From NCBI RefSeq assembly GCF_027214045.1, contig NZ_JAPWHE010000012.1:1-64000 (forward strand): a DNA stretch of 64,000 nucleotides. Direction: 5' to 3'. Positions 1 to 10,778 of the stretch are shown here, piece by piece. The position numbers and the translations under genes are program-made. The notes under the pieces were generated by a model. The model was not told where the DNA came from. It did no database searches and saw only the letters and a list, made by a program, of their open reading frames with translations. The stretch's first letter is position 1; each line of letters starts with the position of its first letter. Source of the stretch: Castellaniella denitrificans. GTDB taxonomy: Bacteria; Pseudomonadota; Gammaproteobacteria; Burkholderiales; Burkholderiaceae_B.

Positions 1-321
1 GACCGGAGCGGGGGCGGCGGCCTGGGCCGCGGGCGCGGGCGCCTGAGCAGCGGCCGGCGCCTGCACGGGGGCGGCGGCGCCCGAGGCCTCGACCTCCAGG
101 ATGACCGAGCCTTCGCCGACCTTGTCGCCCAGCTTGACCTTCAGGGCCTTGACCACCCCGCCCTGCGAGGCCGGGATTTCCATGGAGGCCTTGTCGGATT
201 CGACCGTGATCAGGCTCTGTTCGGCCTCGATCGTATCGCCCACGGCCACCAGGATCTCGATGACTTCGACCGTATCGAAATCGCCGATGTCGGGGACCTT
301 GATTTCCACGATATTGCTCAT
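1..321 (-). CDS. aceF: Pyruvate dehydrogenase E2, dihydrolipoamide acetyltransferase (partial, N-terminal lipoyl domain)
   Basis: This is the N-terminal 107 codons of the acetyltransferase core of the pyruvate dehydrogenase complex; the rest lies beyond the left edge. The lipoyl domain is complete: the protein starts [15 protein letters not shown] and carries the lipoylation motif [10 protein letters not shown], in which the lysine receives lipoate. An Ala/Pro-rich hinge ([13 protein letters not shown]) follows, typical of the linker between E2 domains. The start is set by a strong AGGAGG site eight bases upstream. The gene follows aceE with a 14-base gap, so the two are cotranscribed. Only one lipoyl domain is visible; the total number cannot be known from this window. 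Confidence 0.93.
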   Translation of the reverse strand, partial: MSNIVEIKVPDIGDFDTVEVIEILVAVGDTIEAEQSLITVESDKASMEIPASQGGVVKALKVKLGDKVGEGSVILEVEASGAAAPVQAPAAAQAPAPAAQAAAPAPV

Positions 322-335
322 GTTGTTCGTCCTCC

Positions 336-3044
336 TCAGGCGTAATGCGGATTGGCCTTGTCGGGGTCGATGCCGTACTTGGCGATCGCCTCGGCGCACT
401 TCTTGATGTCGATGGTGCCTTCATCGGCCAGGCTGCGCAGAGCGGCCAGGACCACGAAGTGGCGGTCGATCTCGAAGTGCTTGCGCAATTCGGACCGGAA
501 ATCCGAGCGGCCGAAGCCGTCGGTCCCGAGCACCTTGAGGCCGCGCCCGTTCGGCACGAACGGTCGGATCATGTCGCCATAGGCCTTGATGTAGTCGGTC
601 GAGACGATGACCGGGCCCTGCGTGCCCTTGAGCTGACGGGTGACGTAGGCTTCCCGGGCCGGTTCGGCCGGATGCAGCAGGTTGTGGCGCTCGGCGTCCA
701 GGCCGTCGCGGCGCAGCTCCGTGAAGCTGGTCACGCTCCAGACGTCCGATGTCACGCCCCAATCTTTTTCCAGCAGTTCCTGGGCCGCCAGGACCTCGCG
801 CAGGATCGTGCCCGAGCCCATCAGCTGGACATGGGTCTTGGCGGGTTTGGCGCTGGACTGGAGTTTGTACATCCCCTTCAGGATGCCTTCCTCGTCGCCG
901 GCCTTCAGGCCCGGCTGGGCGTAGTTCTCGTTCATGACCGTGATGTAGAAGAACACGTCTTCCTGGTCATGCATCATGCGCTGCAGGCCGCTGCGGATGA
1001 TGACGGCGACTTCGTGGGCGAAGGCCGGGTCGTAGGCCACGCAGTTGGGGATCAGGGAAGCCTGGATGTGGCTGTGGCCGTCCTCGTGCTGCAGGCCTTC
1101 GCCGTTGAGCGTGGTGCGCCCGGCCGTGCCGCCCAGCACGAAGCCGCGCGCCAGCATGTCGCCCGCCGCCCAGGCATGGTCGCCGAAGCGCTGGAACCCG
1201 AACATCGAGTAATAGATGAAGAACGGGATCATGATGGTGTTGCTGACGGAATACGACGTCGCCGCGGCAACCCACGAGCTGAAGCCGCCGGCCTCGTTGA
1301 TGCCTTCCTGCAGCAACTGGCCGTTTTCCGCTTCGCGGTAGTACATCACCTGGCCCTTGTCGACCGGCACGTATTTCTGGCCCTCGGGGGCGTAGATGCC
1401 GATCTGGCGGAACAGGCCTTCCATGCCGAAAGTGCGGGACTCGTCCACCAGGATGGGCACGACGCGCGGCGCCAGGTCCTTGTCGCGCAGGATCTGATTG
1501 AGCACCCGCACGAAAGCCTGGGTGGTGGAGATTTCACGCCCTTCGGCGGTGGGCTCCAGCACGGCCTTGAAGGATTCCAGGGGCGGCACGGGCAGGGACT
1601 GGTCGGCCTTCACGCGGCGATGCGGCAGGTAACCGCCCAGCGCCTTGCGGTGCTCATGCAGGTACTTCATTTCCGGCGAGTCCTCAGCCGGCTTGAAGAA
1701 GGGGATTTCCTCGATCTTGTCGTCGGGAATGGGGATGTTGAAACGGTCGCGGAATTCGCGCACCGAGTCGATGTCCAGTTTCTTTTGCTGGTGAGTGGGA
1801 TTCTTGGCCTGGCCGACGTGGCCCATGCCGTAGCCCTTGATGGTCTTGGCCAGGATGACCGAGGGCTGGCCCTTGTGGCCGGCGGCGGCGGCGAAGGCCG
1901 CATAGACCTTGTGCGGGTCGTGACCGCCGCGGTTCAGGCGCCAGATGTCCTCGTCGCTCATGCGGCTGACCATTTCCAGCACCTTGGGGTGCTTGCCGAA
2001 GAATTTCTCGCGCACGAACTTGCCGTCGTTGGCCTTGTAGGCCTGGTATTCGCCATCCACGGTCTCTTCCATGATGCGGCGCAGGAGGCCTTCCTTGTCG
2101 CGGGCGAACAGAGGATCCCAGTAACCGCCCCAGATCAGCTTGAGCACGTTCCAGCCATTGCCGCGGAAGGCGCCCTCGAGTTCCTGGATGATCTTGCCGT
2201 TGCCGCGCACCGGGCCGTCCAGCCGCTGCAGATTGCAGTTGACGATGAAGATCAGATTGTCGAGTTTTTCTCGTGCGGCCAGGCCGATGGCGGCCAGGGT
2301 ATCGGGCTCGTCGATCTCGCCGTCGCCCACGAAGACCCAGACCTTGCGCTGGGCCGTGTCGGCCAGCCCGCGGGCGTGCAGATATTTCAGGAAACGGGCC
2401 TGGTAGATGGCCATCATGGGGCCCAGGCCCATCGACACCGTCGAAAACTGCCAGAAGTCGGGCATCAGTTTCGGGTGCGGATAAGAGGACAGCCCCTTGC
2501 CCTTGCCGCCGACTTCCTGGCGGAAGTAGTTCAGGTTTTCCTCGGTCAGGCGGCCTTCGAGGAAGGCGCGCGCATACATGCCCGGGGACGAGTGGCCCTG
2601 GAAGTACACCAGGTCGCCACCGTGGTCGGGCGACTCGGCGTGCCAGAAATGGTTCTGGCCGCATTCGATCATGGTCGCCAGCGAGGCGAAAGAGGCGATG
2701 TGGCCGCCCAGGCTGCCGCCATCGGCGGGCTCGACCTTGTTGGCCTTGACCACCATGGCCATCGCGTTCCAGCGGATGTAGGAACGGATGCGTTCTTCCA
2801 GGACCATGTTGCCCGGGTGCGGCGGCTCGAGTCCCGGCGGGATGGTGTTGACGTAAGCCGTGTTCAGCGAATAAGGGATATGGGCGCCACTTCGGCGGGC
2901 CAAGTCGATCAGGCGCTCGATCAAGTAATGGGCACGCTCCGCGCCTTCACGGTCGAGCACCGCCTCCAGCGCATCGATCCATTCCTGGGTTTCCTGCTGA
3001 TCGACATCCGCCGCGGCCGCGTGGACTTGGTCAAGAGAGGACAT
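336..3044 (-). CDS. aceE: Pyruvate dehydrogenase E1 component, homodimeric type
   Basis: AceE is the thiamine-diphosphate enzyme that decarboxylates pyruvate and acetylates the lipoyl group of E2. The protein is about 902 residues, the usual length for the homodimeric proteobacterial enzyme. Visible family features are the [22 protein letters not shown] segment region near residue 115-135 and the ThDP/Mg binding motif [17 protein letters not shown] near residue 230. The open frame extends 45 codons further upstream, but I choose MSSLDQV because AGGAGA lies just before it and homologues start there. The upstream extension reads as non-native sequence. The gene heads the aceEF operon, divergent from a sensor kinase. 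Confidence 0.96.
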   Translation of the reverse strand: MSSLDQVHAAAADVDQQETQEWIDALEAVLDREGAERAHYLIERLIDLARRSGAHIPYSLNTAYVNTIPPGLEPPHPGNMVLEERIRSYIRWNAMAMVVKANKVEPADGGSLGGHIASFASLATMIECGQNHFWHAESPDHGGDLVYFQGHSSPGMYARAFLEGRLTEENLNYFRQEVGGKGKGLSSYPHPKLMPDFWQFSTVSMGLGPMMAIYQARFLKYLHARGLADTAQRKVWVFVGDGEIDEPDTLAAIGLAAREKLDNLIFIVNCNLQRLDGPVRGNGKIIQELEGAFRGNGWNVLKLIWGGYWDPLFARDKEGLLRRIMEETVDGEYQAYKANDGKFVREKFFGKHPKVLEMVSRMSDEDIWRLNRGGHDPHKVYAAFAAAAGHKGQPSVILAKTIKGYGMGHVGQAKNPTHQQKKLDIDSVREFRDRFNIPIPDDKIEEIPFFKPAEDSPEMKYLHEHRKALGGYLPHRRVKADQSLPVPPLESFKAVLEPTAEGREISTTQAFVRVLNQILRDKDLAPRVVPILVDESRTFGMEGLFRQIGIYAPEGQKYVPVDKGQVMYYREAENGQLLQEGINEAGGFSSWVAAATSYSVSNTIMIPFFIYYSMFGFQRFGDHAWAAGDMLARGFVLGGTAGRTTLNGEGLQHEDGHSHIQASLIPNCVAYDPAFAHEVAVIIRSGLQRMMHDQEDVFFYITVMNENYAQPGLKAGDEEGILKGMYKLQSSAKPAKTHVQLMGSGTILREVLAAQELLEKDWGVTSDVWSVTSFTELRRDGLDAERHNLLHPAEPAREAYVTRQLKGTQGPVIVSTDYIKAYGDMIRPFVPNGRGLKVLGTDGFGRSDFRSELRKHFEIDRHFVVLAALRSLADEGTIDIKKCAEAIAKYGIDPDKANPHYA

Positions 3045-3187
3045 GGTGTGTGTCTCCTGTGGTGTGGCTCGATGACGCGACCACACATCGCGCCAGCCTG
3101 AATGTGTAAGAAGGGGGGGAATGCGCCAGCGGCACTGCGACAGAAGTCCCGGACGCGGACACGTCCCGGGAGCCGGCACTTGCAGCC

Positions 3188-3216
3188 ATTCTAGGAAAGA
3201 GCCTGCGACAGCACAA
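3188..3216 (-). promoter_or_regulatory. Candidate sigma-70 promoter of aceE
   Basis: On the minus strand a TAGAAT -10 element (3188-3193) is preceded by TTGTGC (3211-3216) with a 17-base spacer. This would give a 5' leader of about 140 bases before aceE. The bases around 3220-3262 are much more AT-rich than the genes and probably also hold the promoter of the divergent kinase, for which I see only a weak TATTAT element at 3246-3251. Confidence 0.35.
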
Positions 3217-3305
3217 GCAAAATTTCATTAGATGATATGTATTTTTATTATGTGAAAAATTGAATGCCGTTTTCGCGTCTAAAATGGCGCAATCGCGATA
3301 CCCTC

Positions 3306-5063
3306 ATGTCCATGGCCTCCCCGAATCGCAAGTCCCTGATTCCGACGACGTTCTATGAACACGCTCGTCACAGCCGCCGGCTGTACTGGCTGACGCCGGC
3401 GATCGTGCTCGTGCTCTATCTGTGCGTCATGGGCGCTTTCATCTGGCTGCAGCGCCTGCAGAGCGACAGTGTGATGTTCGTCACCATCGACCAGGAAACC
3501 CGTCAGCAGCGTCTGATGATGGTGGTGTTCGCTCTTTCCCTGGTGATTGTATTCAGCCTGCTGGCGCTTTGGCGCTACACCCGTTTCCGCACCCAGGCCG
3601 AGGCCGCGCTGATCGCCGAGACCGGATTCCGCCGCGCCATGGAGAACTCCATGTCCACAGGCATGCGCGTGTTCGACATGCAGGGTCGCATCGCCTACGT
3701 GAACCCGGCCTTCTGTCGCATGATCGGCTGGAACGAGGCCGATCTCATCGGCCGCACCGCCCCCTTTCCCTACTGGCTGCCGGGCCGCCACGACCACCAC
3801 CGGGAAACCCTGGCTCAACTGCTGTCGGGGCGCACCCCCAGCAGCGGCCTGGAAATCGAGGCCCAGCGGCGCGACGGCTCGCGCTTCACCGCGCGCATGT
3901 ACGTCTCGCCTTTGCGCGACCCCAAGGGTGAACAGATCGGCTGGATGACCTCCATGACCGACATCACCGAACCCAAGCGCATCCGCGAGGCCCTGACCGC
4001 CGCGCACGAGCGCTTCATGACCGTGCTCGAAGGCCTGGACGATGCGATCTCCGTAGTCGCGGACACGCCCGAGGGCCTGGAGCTGCTGTTTGCGAACCGC
4101 ACCTACCGGCGCCTGTTCGGCGCCCAGACCGGTGGCCACGCGGAACTGCTGGGCGGCCGCCTGGGCCGCTTCACCGACGAAACCATGGAACTGTTCTCGG
4201 CCACCGCCCAGCGTTGGTTCGAAGTCCACCACCGGATGCTGGCCTGGACCGATTCCCGCCGTGTGCGCCTCCAGGTGGCGCGCGACATCACCGAGCGACG
4301 CAAACACGAGGAAGAGTCCCGCGTGCAGCAGGAAAAAGCCCAGCTCACCAGCCGCCTGACCACGATGGGGGAAATGGCTTCGTCCCTGGCGCACGAACTG
4401 AACCAGCCGCTGACGGCCATCAGCAACTACAATATGGCGGCCGTTGCGATGCTCAAATCGGGCAAGGCTCCGACCGAATCCCTGCTCCAGGCTCTCGAAA
4501 AAGCTTCTCAACAGGCCGAACGCGCCGGCAAGATCATCAGCCGCATCCGTGAATTCGTGAAGCGCAGCGAGCCCCGCCGCCAGGCCGTGGGTCTGGGCCG
4601 GATCGTGGAAAACGCCGTCGGCTTCGCCGACATCGATGCCCGCAAGCGCCGTATCGAGATCGTCCAGAACCTGCCCGACCCCATGCCCGAAGTCCTGGCC
4701 GACCCCATCCTGATCGAACAAGTGCTGCTGAACCTGCTGAAGAACGGCGTCGAGGCCATGGAACACAGCGAAAGCCGCAGCTTGCACGTCCGGATCACCG
4801 ATCAGCATCCACAAATCGAGATCGCCGTCATCGACCGGGGCCACGGCCTGCGCAATCCCGAACGGCTGTTCGAACCCTTCTACAGCACCAAATCCGAAGG
4901 CCTGGGCATGGGCCTGAACATCTGCCGCACCATCATCGAGTCGCATCACGGGCGCTTGTGGGCCAGCCCCAACCCGGAGGGCGGGACGATCTTCCGCTTC
5001 ACCCTGCCGAAGGCCCCCCCGCGCCCCCAGTCCACGGAAATCACGGAGGAACAGCACGCATGA
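3306..5063 (+). CDS. PAS-domain sensor histidine kinase, FixL/DctS type
   Basis: This is a membrane sensor kinase of about 585 residues that pairs with the response regulator immediately downstream. Two N-terminal membrane helices (LTPAIVLVLYLCVMGAFIWL and MMVVFALSLVIVFSLLALW) are followed by a PAS domain (GFRRAMENSMSTGMRVFD through DITEPKR), a second PAS-like region ending DITERRKHEEE, a dimerisation domain with the H-box MASSLAHELNQPLTAISNY, and a catalytic domain with N box LLNLLKNGVEAM and G boxes DRGHG and GLGMGLNICRTIIE. The frame opens at 3264; I prefer the ATG at 3306 or the one at 3312 because homologues begin near SPNRKSLIP, but no strong ribosome site decides it. The stimulus cannot be read from sequence. 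The H-box subtype matches FixL/TodS-like kinases whose partners are FixJ-like. Confidence 0.88.
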   Translation: MSMASPNRKSLIPTTFYEHARHSRRLYWLTPAIVLVLYLCVMGAFIWLQRLQSDSVMFVTIDQETRQQRLMMVVFALSLVIVFSLLALWRYTRFRTQAEAALIAETGFRRAMENSMSTGMRVFDMQGRIAYVNPAFCRMIGWNEADLIGRTAPFPYWLPGRHDHHRETLAQLLSGRTPSSGLEIEAQRRDGSRFTARMYVSPLRDPKGEQIGWMTSMTDITEPKRIREALTAAHERFMTVLEGLDDAISVVADTPEGLELLFANRTYRRLFGAQTGGHAELLGGRLGRFTDETMELFSATAQRWFEVHHRMLAWTDSRRVRLQVARDITERRKHEEESRVQQEKAQLTSRLTTMGEMASSLAHELNQPLTAISNYNMAAVAMLKSGKAPTESLLQALEKASQQAERAGKIISRIREFVKRSEPRRQAVGLGRIVENAVGFADIDARKRRIEIVQNLPDPMPEVLADPILIEQVLLNLLKNGVEAMEHSESRSLHVRITDQHPQIEIAVIDRGHGLRNPERLFEPFYSTKSEGLGMGLNICRTIIESHHGRLWASPNPEGGTIFRFTLPKAPPRPQSTEITEEQHA

Positions 5064-5683
5064 GCGATACCCAAATTCCCAGCACCATCTACATCGTCGA
5101 TGACGACGAGGCGGTCCGCGATTCCCTGCGTTGGCTGCTCGAGGCCAACGGCTACGCGGTGCGCAGCTTCGCGGGCGCCGAGGAGTTTCTCGCCGCCTAC
5201 GATCCCGAGCAGGTCGGCGTGCTGATCGCCGACATCCGCATGCCCGGCATGAGCGGCCTGGAGCTGCAGGAAGCCCTGATCGCCCGCAAGGCGCCGCTGC
5301 CCATCGTGTTCATCACCGGCCATGGCGACGTGCCGATGGCGGTCTCCACCATGAAAAAGGGCGCTGTCGACTTTCTGGAAAAGCCTTTCAACGAGGCCGA
5401 CCTGCGGGCGCTGGTGGCCGGCATGCTGGAACAGGCCCGGGAGCGCGTGCGCGAGGCCCACGCCCAACGCGACCAGCAGGCCGTGCTCGGCCGCCTGACG
5501 GCCCGCGAACAGCAGGTGCTGGAACGGATCGTGGCTGGCCGCCTGAACAAGCAGATCGCCGGCGACCTGAACATCAGCATCAAGACCGTCGAGGCCCACC
5601 GCGCCAACATCATGGAAAAGCTCGAAGTCACCACCGTGGCCGATCTGATGAAGATCGCCCTGGCCCGCGCCGAGGAAGCCTGA
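5060..5683 (+). CDS. FixJ/LuxR-family response regulator
   Basis: This 207-residue regulator has a receiver domain ([18 protein letters not shown], phosphoacceptor Asp in [12 protein letters not shown], Thr in FITGHGD, Lys in FLEKPFNE) and a C-terminal LuxR-type helix-turn-helix ([34 protein letters not shown]). It is the FixJ/TodT architecture. Its ATG overlaps the kinase stop as ATGA, with GGAGGA upstream, so the pair is translationally coupled. Target genes are unknown; the divergent pyruvate dehydrogenase operon is one possible target by position only. Confidence 0.93.
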   Translation: MSDTQIPSTIYIVDDDEAVRDSLRWLLEANGYAVRSFAGAEEFLAAYDPEQVGVLIADIRMPGMSGLELQEALIARKAPLPIVFITGHGDVPMAVSTMKKGAVDFLEKPFNEADLRALVAGMLEQARERVREAHAQRDQQAVLGRLTAREQQVLERIVAGRLNKQIAGDLNISIKTVEAHRANIMEKLEVTTVADLMKIALARAEEA

Positions 5684-5684
5684 C

Positions 5685-6539
<855 letters not shown>

Positions 6540-6566
6540 AGACACGCGCCAAGCGCTTGAAAAACA

Positions 6567-6579
6567 GGGGCTCCGCCCC
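6567..6579 (+). terminator. Small GC hairpin after folD
   Basis: GGGGC-TCC-GCCCC forms a five-base-pair stem with a three-base loop in the 53-base gap between folD and prlC. There is no clear T run, so it is a weak terminator or pause site at best. Confidence 0.25.
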
Positions 6580-6592
6580 CATCTGGTTTCGC

Positions 6593-8674
6593 ATGAACAG
6601 CATCCGCACCACCGGCAATCCCCTCCTCGTTCCGGCCGAGGCATTCGTGGACTACGGCGCCGTCCGGCCCGAACACATCGAACCTGCCATTCGCGAGCTG
6701 ATCGAAGCCTCTCGCAGCGCGATCGAAGCCACGGCAACGCGCACCGACCCTCCCGACTGGGACAATCTTGTCGAAGCGATCGAGGATCCGTCCGAGCGCC
6801 TGCACCGCGCCTGGTCGATCGCCGGCCACCTGAACAGTGTCATCAACACGCCGGACCTGCGCGCCGCCTACAATGCCTGCCTGCCCCTGATGAGCGAGTT
6901 CTCCACCTGGGTGGGTCTGCATCGCGGCCTCTACGAACGCTACCGCGCGCTGGCGGCCGGCCCGGCCTTCGCCGCCCTGTCTCCGACCCGCCGCCGCATC
7001 GTCGAACTGGCACTGCGCGATTTCCGCCTGAGCGGCGTCGAACTCGAAGGCGCCGCCCGCGAGACCTATGCGCGCAACGCCGACCTGCAGGCCCAGGTGT
7101 CCCAGAAATTCTCCGAGAATGTACTGGACGCCACCGATCGCTGGTCCCTGTTGATCACCGACGAAGCCCGCCTGGAGGGGCTGCCGACGGACGTGATCGC
7201 GGCGGCGGCCCAGGCGGCGCGGTCGGCGGGGGAATCCGGCTGGAAGCTGACACTGCACATGCCCTGCTACCTTCCGGTCATGCTCCACGCCCGGGATCGT
7301 GAACTGCGTCAGACCCTGTACCGCGCGCACGCCACGAGGGCATCGGACCAAGGCGATCCGGACTTCGACAATTCGGAATCCATCGAAACACTGCTGGCTC
7401 TGCGGGCCGAAGAGGCCGGCCTGCTGGGGCACACGCATTTCGCCAGCCTGCGCCTGGAAACCCGCATGGCCGACGACGCCGGCCAGGTGCTGGAATTCCT
7501 GCGTGAACTGGCCGCCCGCGCCCGGCCCAGCGCCCAGCGCGACCTGGACGAACTGCGCGCCTTCGCCGCCCGCGAACTGCGGCTGGATCCCCTGGAACCC
7601 TGGGACATCGCCTACGCCTCCGAACGTCTGCGCGAAAGCCGCTACGCCTATTCCGACGAAGAACTGCGCCCCTATTTCACTGAATCCCGGGTGCTCGACG
7701 GACTGTTCAAAGTCATCCGCACCCTGTTCGGCGTACGACTGGAAGCCACCGACGCGCCCACTTGGCACGCGGACGCCCGCATCTACCAGGTGCTGGACGC
7801 CCAGGACCGTGAACTTGGCCGGCTGGGCATCGATCTGTACGCCCGCCCCGGCAAGCAGGGCGGCGCCTGGGTGGACAGCGAACGCAGCCGCCGCGCGCAT
7901 GCCGGTCGGGTGCACACGCCGCTGGCGTGGCTGACCTGCAACTTTCCCGCGCCGCAGGACGGCCGCGAGGCCTTGCTGTCCCACGACGATGTGATCACCC
8001 TCTTTCACGAAAGCGGCCACGCCATGCATACGCTGCTTTCCCGCGTGGACGATCCGGGCGCTGCGGCCTTCGCCGCCGTCGAATGGGACGCCATCGAACT
8101 GCCTTCCCAGTTCATGGAAAATTTCTGCTGGGAATGGGATGTCCTGCAATCCCTGACCCGCCACATGGACACCGGCGAACCCCTGCCCCGCGATCTGTAC
8201 GACCGGATGATCGCCGCACGCAATTTCCAGAGCGGCCTGCAGACCTTGCGTCAGGTGGAATTCGCCCTGTTCGACATGCTGATCCACACTCGCGCCAGCG
8301 GCCTGTCGATCAGCGAGGTCCTGGACACCCTGGACCAGGTCCGCCAGGAAGTCGCGCTGCTGATTCCACCCGCCTGGCACCGATTCCCGCATGCCTTCTC
8401 GCACCTGTTCGCGGGCGGCTACGGTGCCGGCTACTACAGCTACAAATGGGCCGAGGTCCTGTCGGCCGACGCCTTCGCCGCCTTCGAGGAAACCGCACGG
8501 CCCGGCCCGGACGGCACGCGCGACGTGTTCGATCCGGACACCAGCCGCCGCTACCTGGACGAAATCATCGCGGTCGGCGGCTCACGCCCCGCAGCGGAGT
8601 CCTTCCGCGCTTTCCGCGGCCGCGACCCCAGCATCGATGCCCTGCTGCGCCACAGCGGGCTGGCGGAGGTGTGA
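6593..8674 (+). CDS. prlC: Oligopeptidase A, M3 family zinc metallopeptidase
   Basis: This cytosolic endopeptidase degrades signal peptides and short peptides. The protein has 693 residues, close to the usual 680. The zinc site HESGH (within ITLFHESGHAMH, near residue 472) and the downstream Glu ligand region EWDAIELPSQFMENF are present, as is the late GGYGAGYYSYKWAEVL segment typical of M3 enzymes. The frame is open far upstream, but MNSIRTTGNPLLVP is the first ATG after the folD stop and matches the family N terminus. Confidence 0.95.
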   Translation: MNSIRTTGNPLLVPAEAFVDYGAVRPEHIEPAIRELIEASRSAIEATATRTDPPDWDNLVEAIEDPSERLHRAWSIAGHLNSVINTPDLRAAYNACLPLMSEFSTWVGLHRGLYERYRALAAGPAFAALSPTRRRIVELALRDFRLSGVELEGAARETYARNADLQAQVSQKFSENVLDATDRWSLLITDEARLEGLPTDVIAAAAQAARSAGESGWKLTLHMPCYLPVMLHARDRELRQTLYRAHATRASDQGDPDFDNSESIETLLALRAEEAGLLGHTHFASLRLETRMADDAGQVLEFLRELAARARPSAQRDLDELRAFAARELRLDPLEPWDIAYASERLRESRYAYSDEELRPYFTESRVLDGLFKVIRTLFGVRLEATDAPTWHADARIYQVLDAQDRELGRLGIDLYARPGKQGGAWVDSERSRRAHAGRVHTPLAWLTCNFPAPQDGREALLSHDDVITLFHESGHAMHTLLSRVDDPGAAAFAAVEWDAIELPSQFMENFCWEWDVLQSLTRHMDTGEPLPRDLYDRMIAARNFQSGLQTLRQVEFALFDMLIHTRASGLSISEVLDTLDQVRQEVALLIPPAWHRFPHAFSHLFAGGYGAGYYSYKWAEVLSADAFAAFEETARPGPDGTRDVFDPDTSRRYLDEIIAVGGSRPAAESFRAFRGRDPSIDALLRHSGLAEV

Positions 8675-8789
8675 CATGAGCTTCCAGTCCATCGCTCGGC
8701 TTGCACGCCGTTCTTATTCATCAGGCACGGGTCGGTTCGCGGGGACCGGCCCATTCCCTGTCTCATCCAGCGCCAAAAAGGGCACTTTC

Positions 8790-9362
8790 GTGCGTCACCT
8801 GCTGACAGGCCTGCTGTTGTGGCTGGCCAGCGCAAGCCTGGCGCTGGCCGCCGTCCATCCGGTCCGCGGTTTCCTGCCGGACCTGAAGTTCTCGCTGCAA
8901 GGCGCGGGCGGCGTCACCGTCACCCAGCAGGCCTTCGCCGGCAAGGTGGTGCTGATGTTCTTCGGCTACGCCAGTTGCCCGGACATCTGCCCCACGACCA
9001 TGGCGCAACTGGCCCAGGTGACAGAGGCCCTGGGCGACAAGGCCGACCAGGTTCGCATCCTGTTCGTGAGCATCGACCCCCACCGGGACACACCCGATAT
9101 CCTGCAGACCTACGTGGACCAGTTCGACCCCCATGCCATCGGCCTGACGGGCGATGAAAAGGCCATTGCTTCGCTCGCCCGGCGCTACCGGGTCGCCTAT
9201 CAGATCGCACGCCCCGATCCCCGTCATCCGGACGAGCCCTACGAAGTCGCCCACAGCCGTGGCATTTACGCTTTCGACCAGCAGGGCAAGGCCGTCTGGC
9301 TGGCATCGGACGGCGAGTCCCAGGAAGAACTGATCGCCGCCCTGAAACCATTGCTGCATTGA
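8790..9362 (+). CDS. Sco1/SenC/PrrC-type copper chaperone (thioredoxin fold)
   Basis: Sco proteins deliver copper to, or reduce thiols of, the CuA site of cytochrome oxidase; some act in redox signalling. The protein shows the metal-binding CPDIC (Cys63 and Cys67 from the start given) in FFGYASCPDICPTT and the third ligand His in EVAHSRGIY. A GTG start at 8790 gives a clean signal or anchor peptide (MRHLLTGLLLWLASASLALAA). An ATG at 8676 with GGAGGT in front is an alternative that adds 38 residues, but that stretch has poor third-position GC and looks non-coding. The gene ends four bases from a convergent copper-linked oxidoreductase. Confidence 0.9.
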   Translation: MRHLLTGLLLWLASASLALAAVHPVRGFLPDLKFSLQGAGGVTVTQQAFAGKVVLMFFGYASCPDICPTTMAQLAQVTEALGDKADQVRILFVSIDPHRDTPDILQTYVDQFDPHAIGLTGDEKAIASLARRYRVAYQIARPDPRHPDEPYEVAHSRGIYAFDQQGKAVWLASDGESQEELIAALKPLLH

Positions 9363-9366
9363 GTCC

Positions 9367-10764
9367 TCAGGCCGTTTGCCGCGCGGCGTCGCGCAGCGCC
9401 GTGCGGATGCCTTCCTCGATGGTCGGGTGATAGAACGGCAGATTGAGCATGTCCGGCACGGTCAGTCCCGTCTGCAGAGCCCAGGCCAGCAGATGAGCGA
9501 CGTGCTCAGCGTCAGGTCCGACCATTTCCGCCCCCAGGAAGCGCCGGTCGGCTTTGCGCATGTAGACACGCAGCAGACCCTGGTTGCGCAGCATCACGCG
9601 CGAACGGCCTTGTCGCGTCCAATCGACTTCGCCGATGGCGACCGCCTCCGGATCACCCAGCGCGGCATAGCCGCCGCCCACCTGCATGATCTGCGGATCG
9701 CTGAACACCACCGCCATGGAAGCACGGCGCGGCAGCGCCCGCACATCGGGCCAGGCGGCCGCATTGCGCCCGGCCTGCCGGCCGTCGTCGGACGCCTCGT
9801 GCTGGATCGCGTGACGGCCGGTGATATCGCCCGCCAGGAAGACCGGCTGTCCCTGGACCTGCAGCGTGGCCGGATCGAAACGCGGCCGGCCGCGCTCGTC
9901 CAGCGGCATCGAGGTACGCTCCAGACGCAGCGGTTCCAGGACGGGATCGCGCCCCGCCGTCAGCAACACACGATCGAACCGTTCCACGCTCTCCGGACCA
10001 CCGTCCACCGACCAGCCCACCACGGCCTGGTCGCCCTCGCGGCGCACCGACGCGACCCGGGCGTTCTGAACCAGGGACAGTGCCGGCGACAGCAAAGCCA
10101 CTGCGGCCGCGCGTACCCGGGGATCGGCCAGATGGGCAAAGCTGCCGGAGCGGTTCAGCACCCGCACCCGCACGCCCAGGCGCGAAAGCGCCAGACCCAG
10201 CTCCACTCCGATCACGCCGGAGCCGACCACCAGCACGCTGCGCGGCAGGTCGCGCCAATCGAACACATCATCGTTGACGATCGCCAGATCACCCAAGGGG
10301 CGGTACAGGTCCGGCACATTCGGCCGGGTGCCTGTGGCCAGGACAATCCGCCGCGCATGCACCTCGCGACCGTCGCCCGCCCGCAACACGCCGTCGCGCA
10401 GAAATTCCACGGAAGCGTCCAGCCTGTGTTCAGGCGGCATGGCCTCCACGTCATCGACCACGAAGCCCACGAAACGGTCGCGTTCGCGCCGGACACGATC
10501 CATCACGGCAGCGCCGTCCACCCGGGGAGGCGCGTCCAGCCGGATGCCGAAACCGTCCGCATGACGCATGTCGGCCACGGATTGGGCCGCCGCGATCAGC
10601 AGCTTGGACGGCATGCACCCCACCCGGGCGCACATCGTGCCATGCGGCCCCCCTTCGATCAGCAAAGGCTTCAGGCCCGCCTTGACGACCTCGCGGTAGG
10701 CCGGCAGGCCGGCAGACCCGGCGCCGACGATGGCGACATCGCAGTCGATGATTCGATCGCTCAT
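9367..10764 (-). CDS. Dihydrolipoamide dehydrogenase-like FAD/NAD(P) disulfide oxidoreductase of the copper operon
   Basis: This is a class I pyridine nucleotide-disulfide oxidoreductase of 465 residues. It has the N-terminal FAD motif VAIVGAGSAGLPAY, the redox-active CxxxxC in CARVGCMPSK, an NAD(P) motif VLVVGSGVIGVELGLAL, the second FAD motif VFLAGDITG and the C-terminal catalytic His-Glu pair in FYHPTIEEGI. It therefore resembles Lpd or MerA-core enzymes, but no lipoyl enzyme lies beside it. Its start (MSDRIIDCD) overlaps the end of copZ, so both are expressed from the copper-type promoter at 11010-11041. A role in reducing copper or copper-stressed thiols is inference from this linkage. 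A start at 10782 is possible but lies inside copZ. Confidence 0.85.
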   Translation of the reverse strand: MSDRIIDCDVAIVGAGSAGLPAYREVVKAGLKPLLIEGGPHGTMCARVGCMPSKLLIAAAQSVADMRHADGFGIRLDAPPRVDGAAVMDRVRRERDRFVGFVVDDVEAMPPEHRLDASVEFLRDGVLRAGDGREVHARRIVLATGTRPNVPDLYRPLGDLAIVNDDVFDWRDLPRSVLVVGSGVIGVELGLALSRLGVRVRVLNRSGSFAHLADPRVRAAAVALLSPALSLVQNARVASVRREGDQAVVGWSVDGGPESVERFDRVLLTAGRDPVLEPLRLERTSMPLDERGRPRFDPATLQVQGQPVFLAGDITGRHAIQHEASDDGRQAGRNAAAWPDVRALPRRASMAVVFSDPQIMQVGGGYAALGDPEAVAIGEVDWTRQGRSRVMLRNQGLLRVYMRKADRRFLGAEMVGPDAEHVAHLLAWALQTGLTVPDMLNLPFYHPTIEEGIRTALRDAARQTA

Positions 10765-10778
10765 TGTGATGCTCCGTC

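Noticed and set aside
345-3101. A 918-codon open frame antisense to aceE
   Set aside because: Its reading follows from the high-GC codon bias of aceE; the product is His/Ala/Gly-rich without any domain, and aceE on the other strand is certain.
8676-8789. Extended Sco protein starting at 8676
   Set aside because: The ribosome site is good, but the extra 38 codons have low third-position GC and would put a long tail before the signal peptide. Kept only as an alternative.
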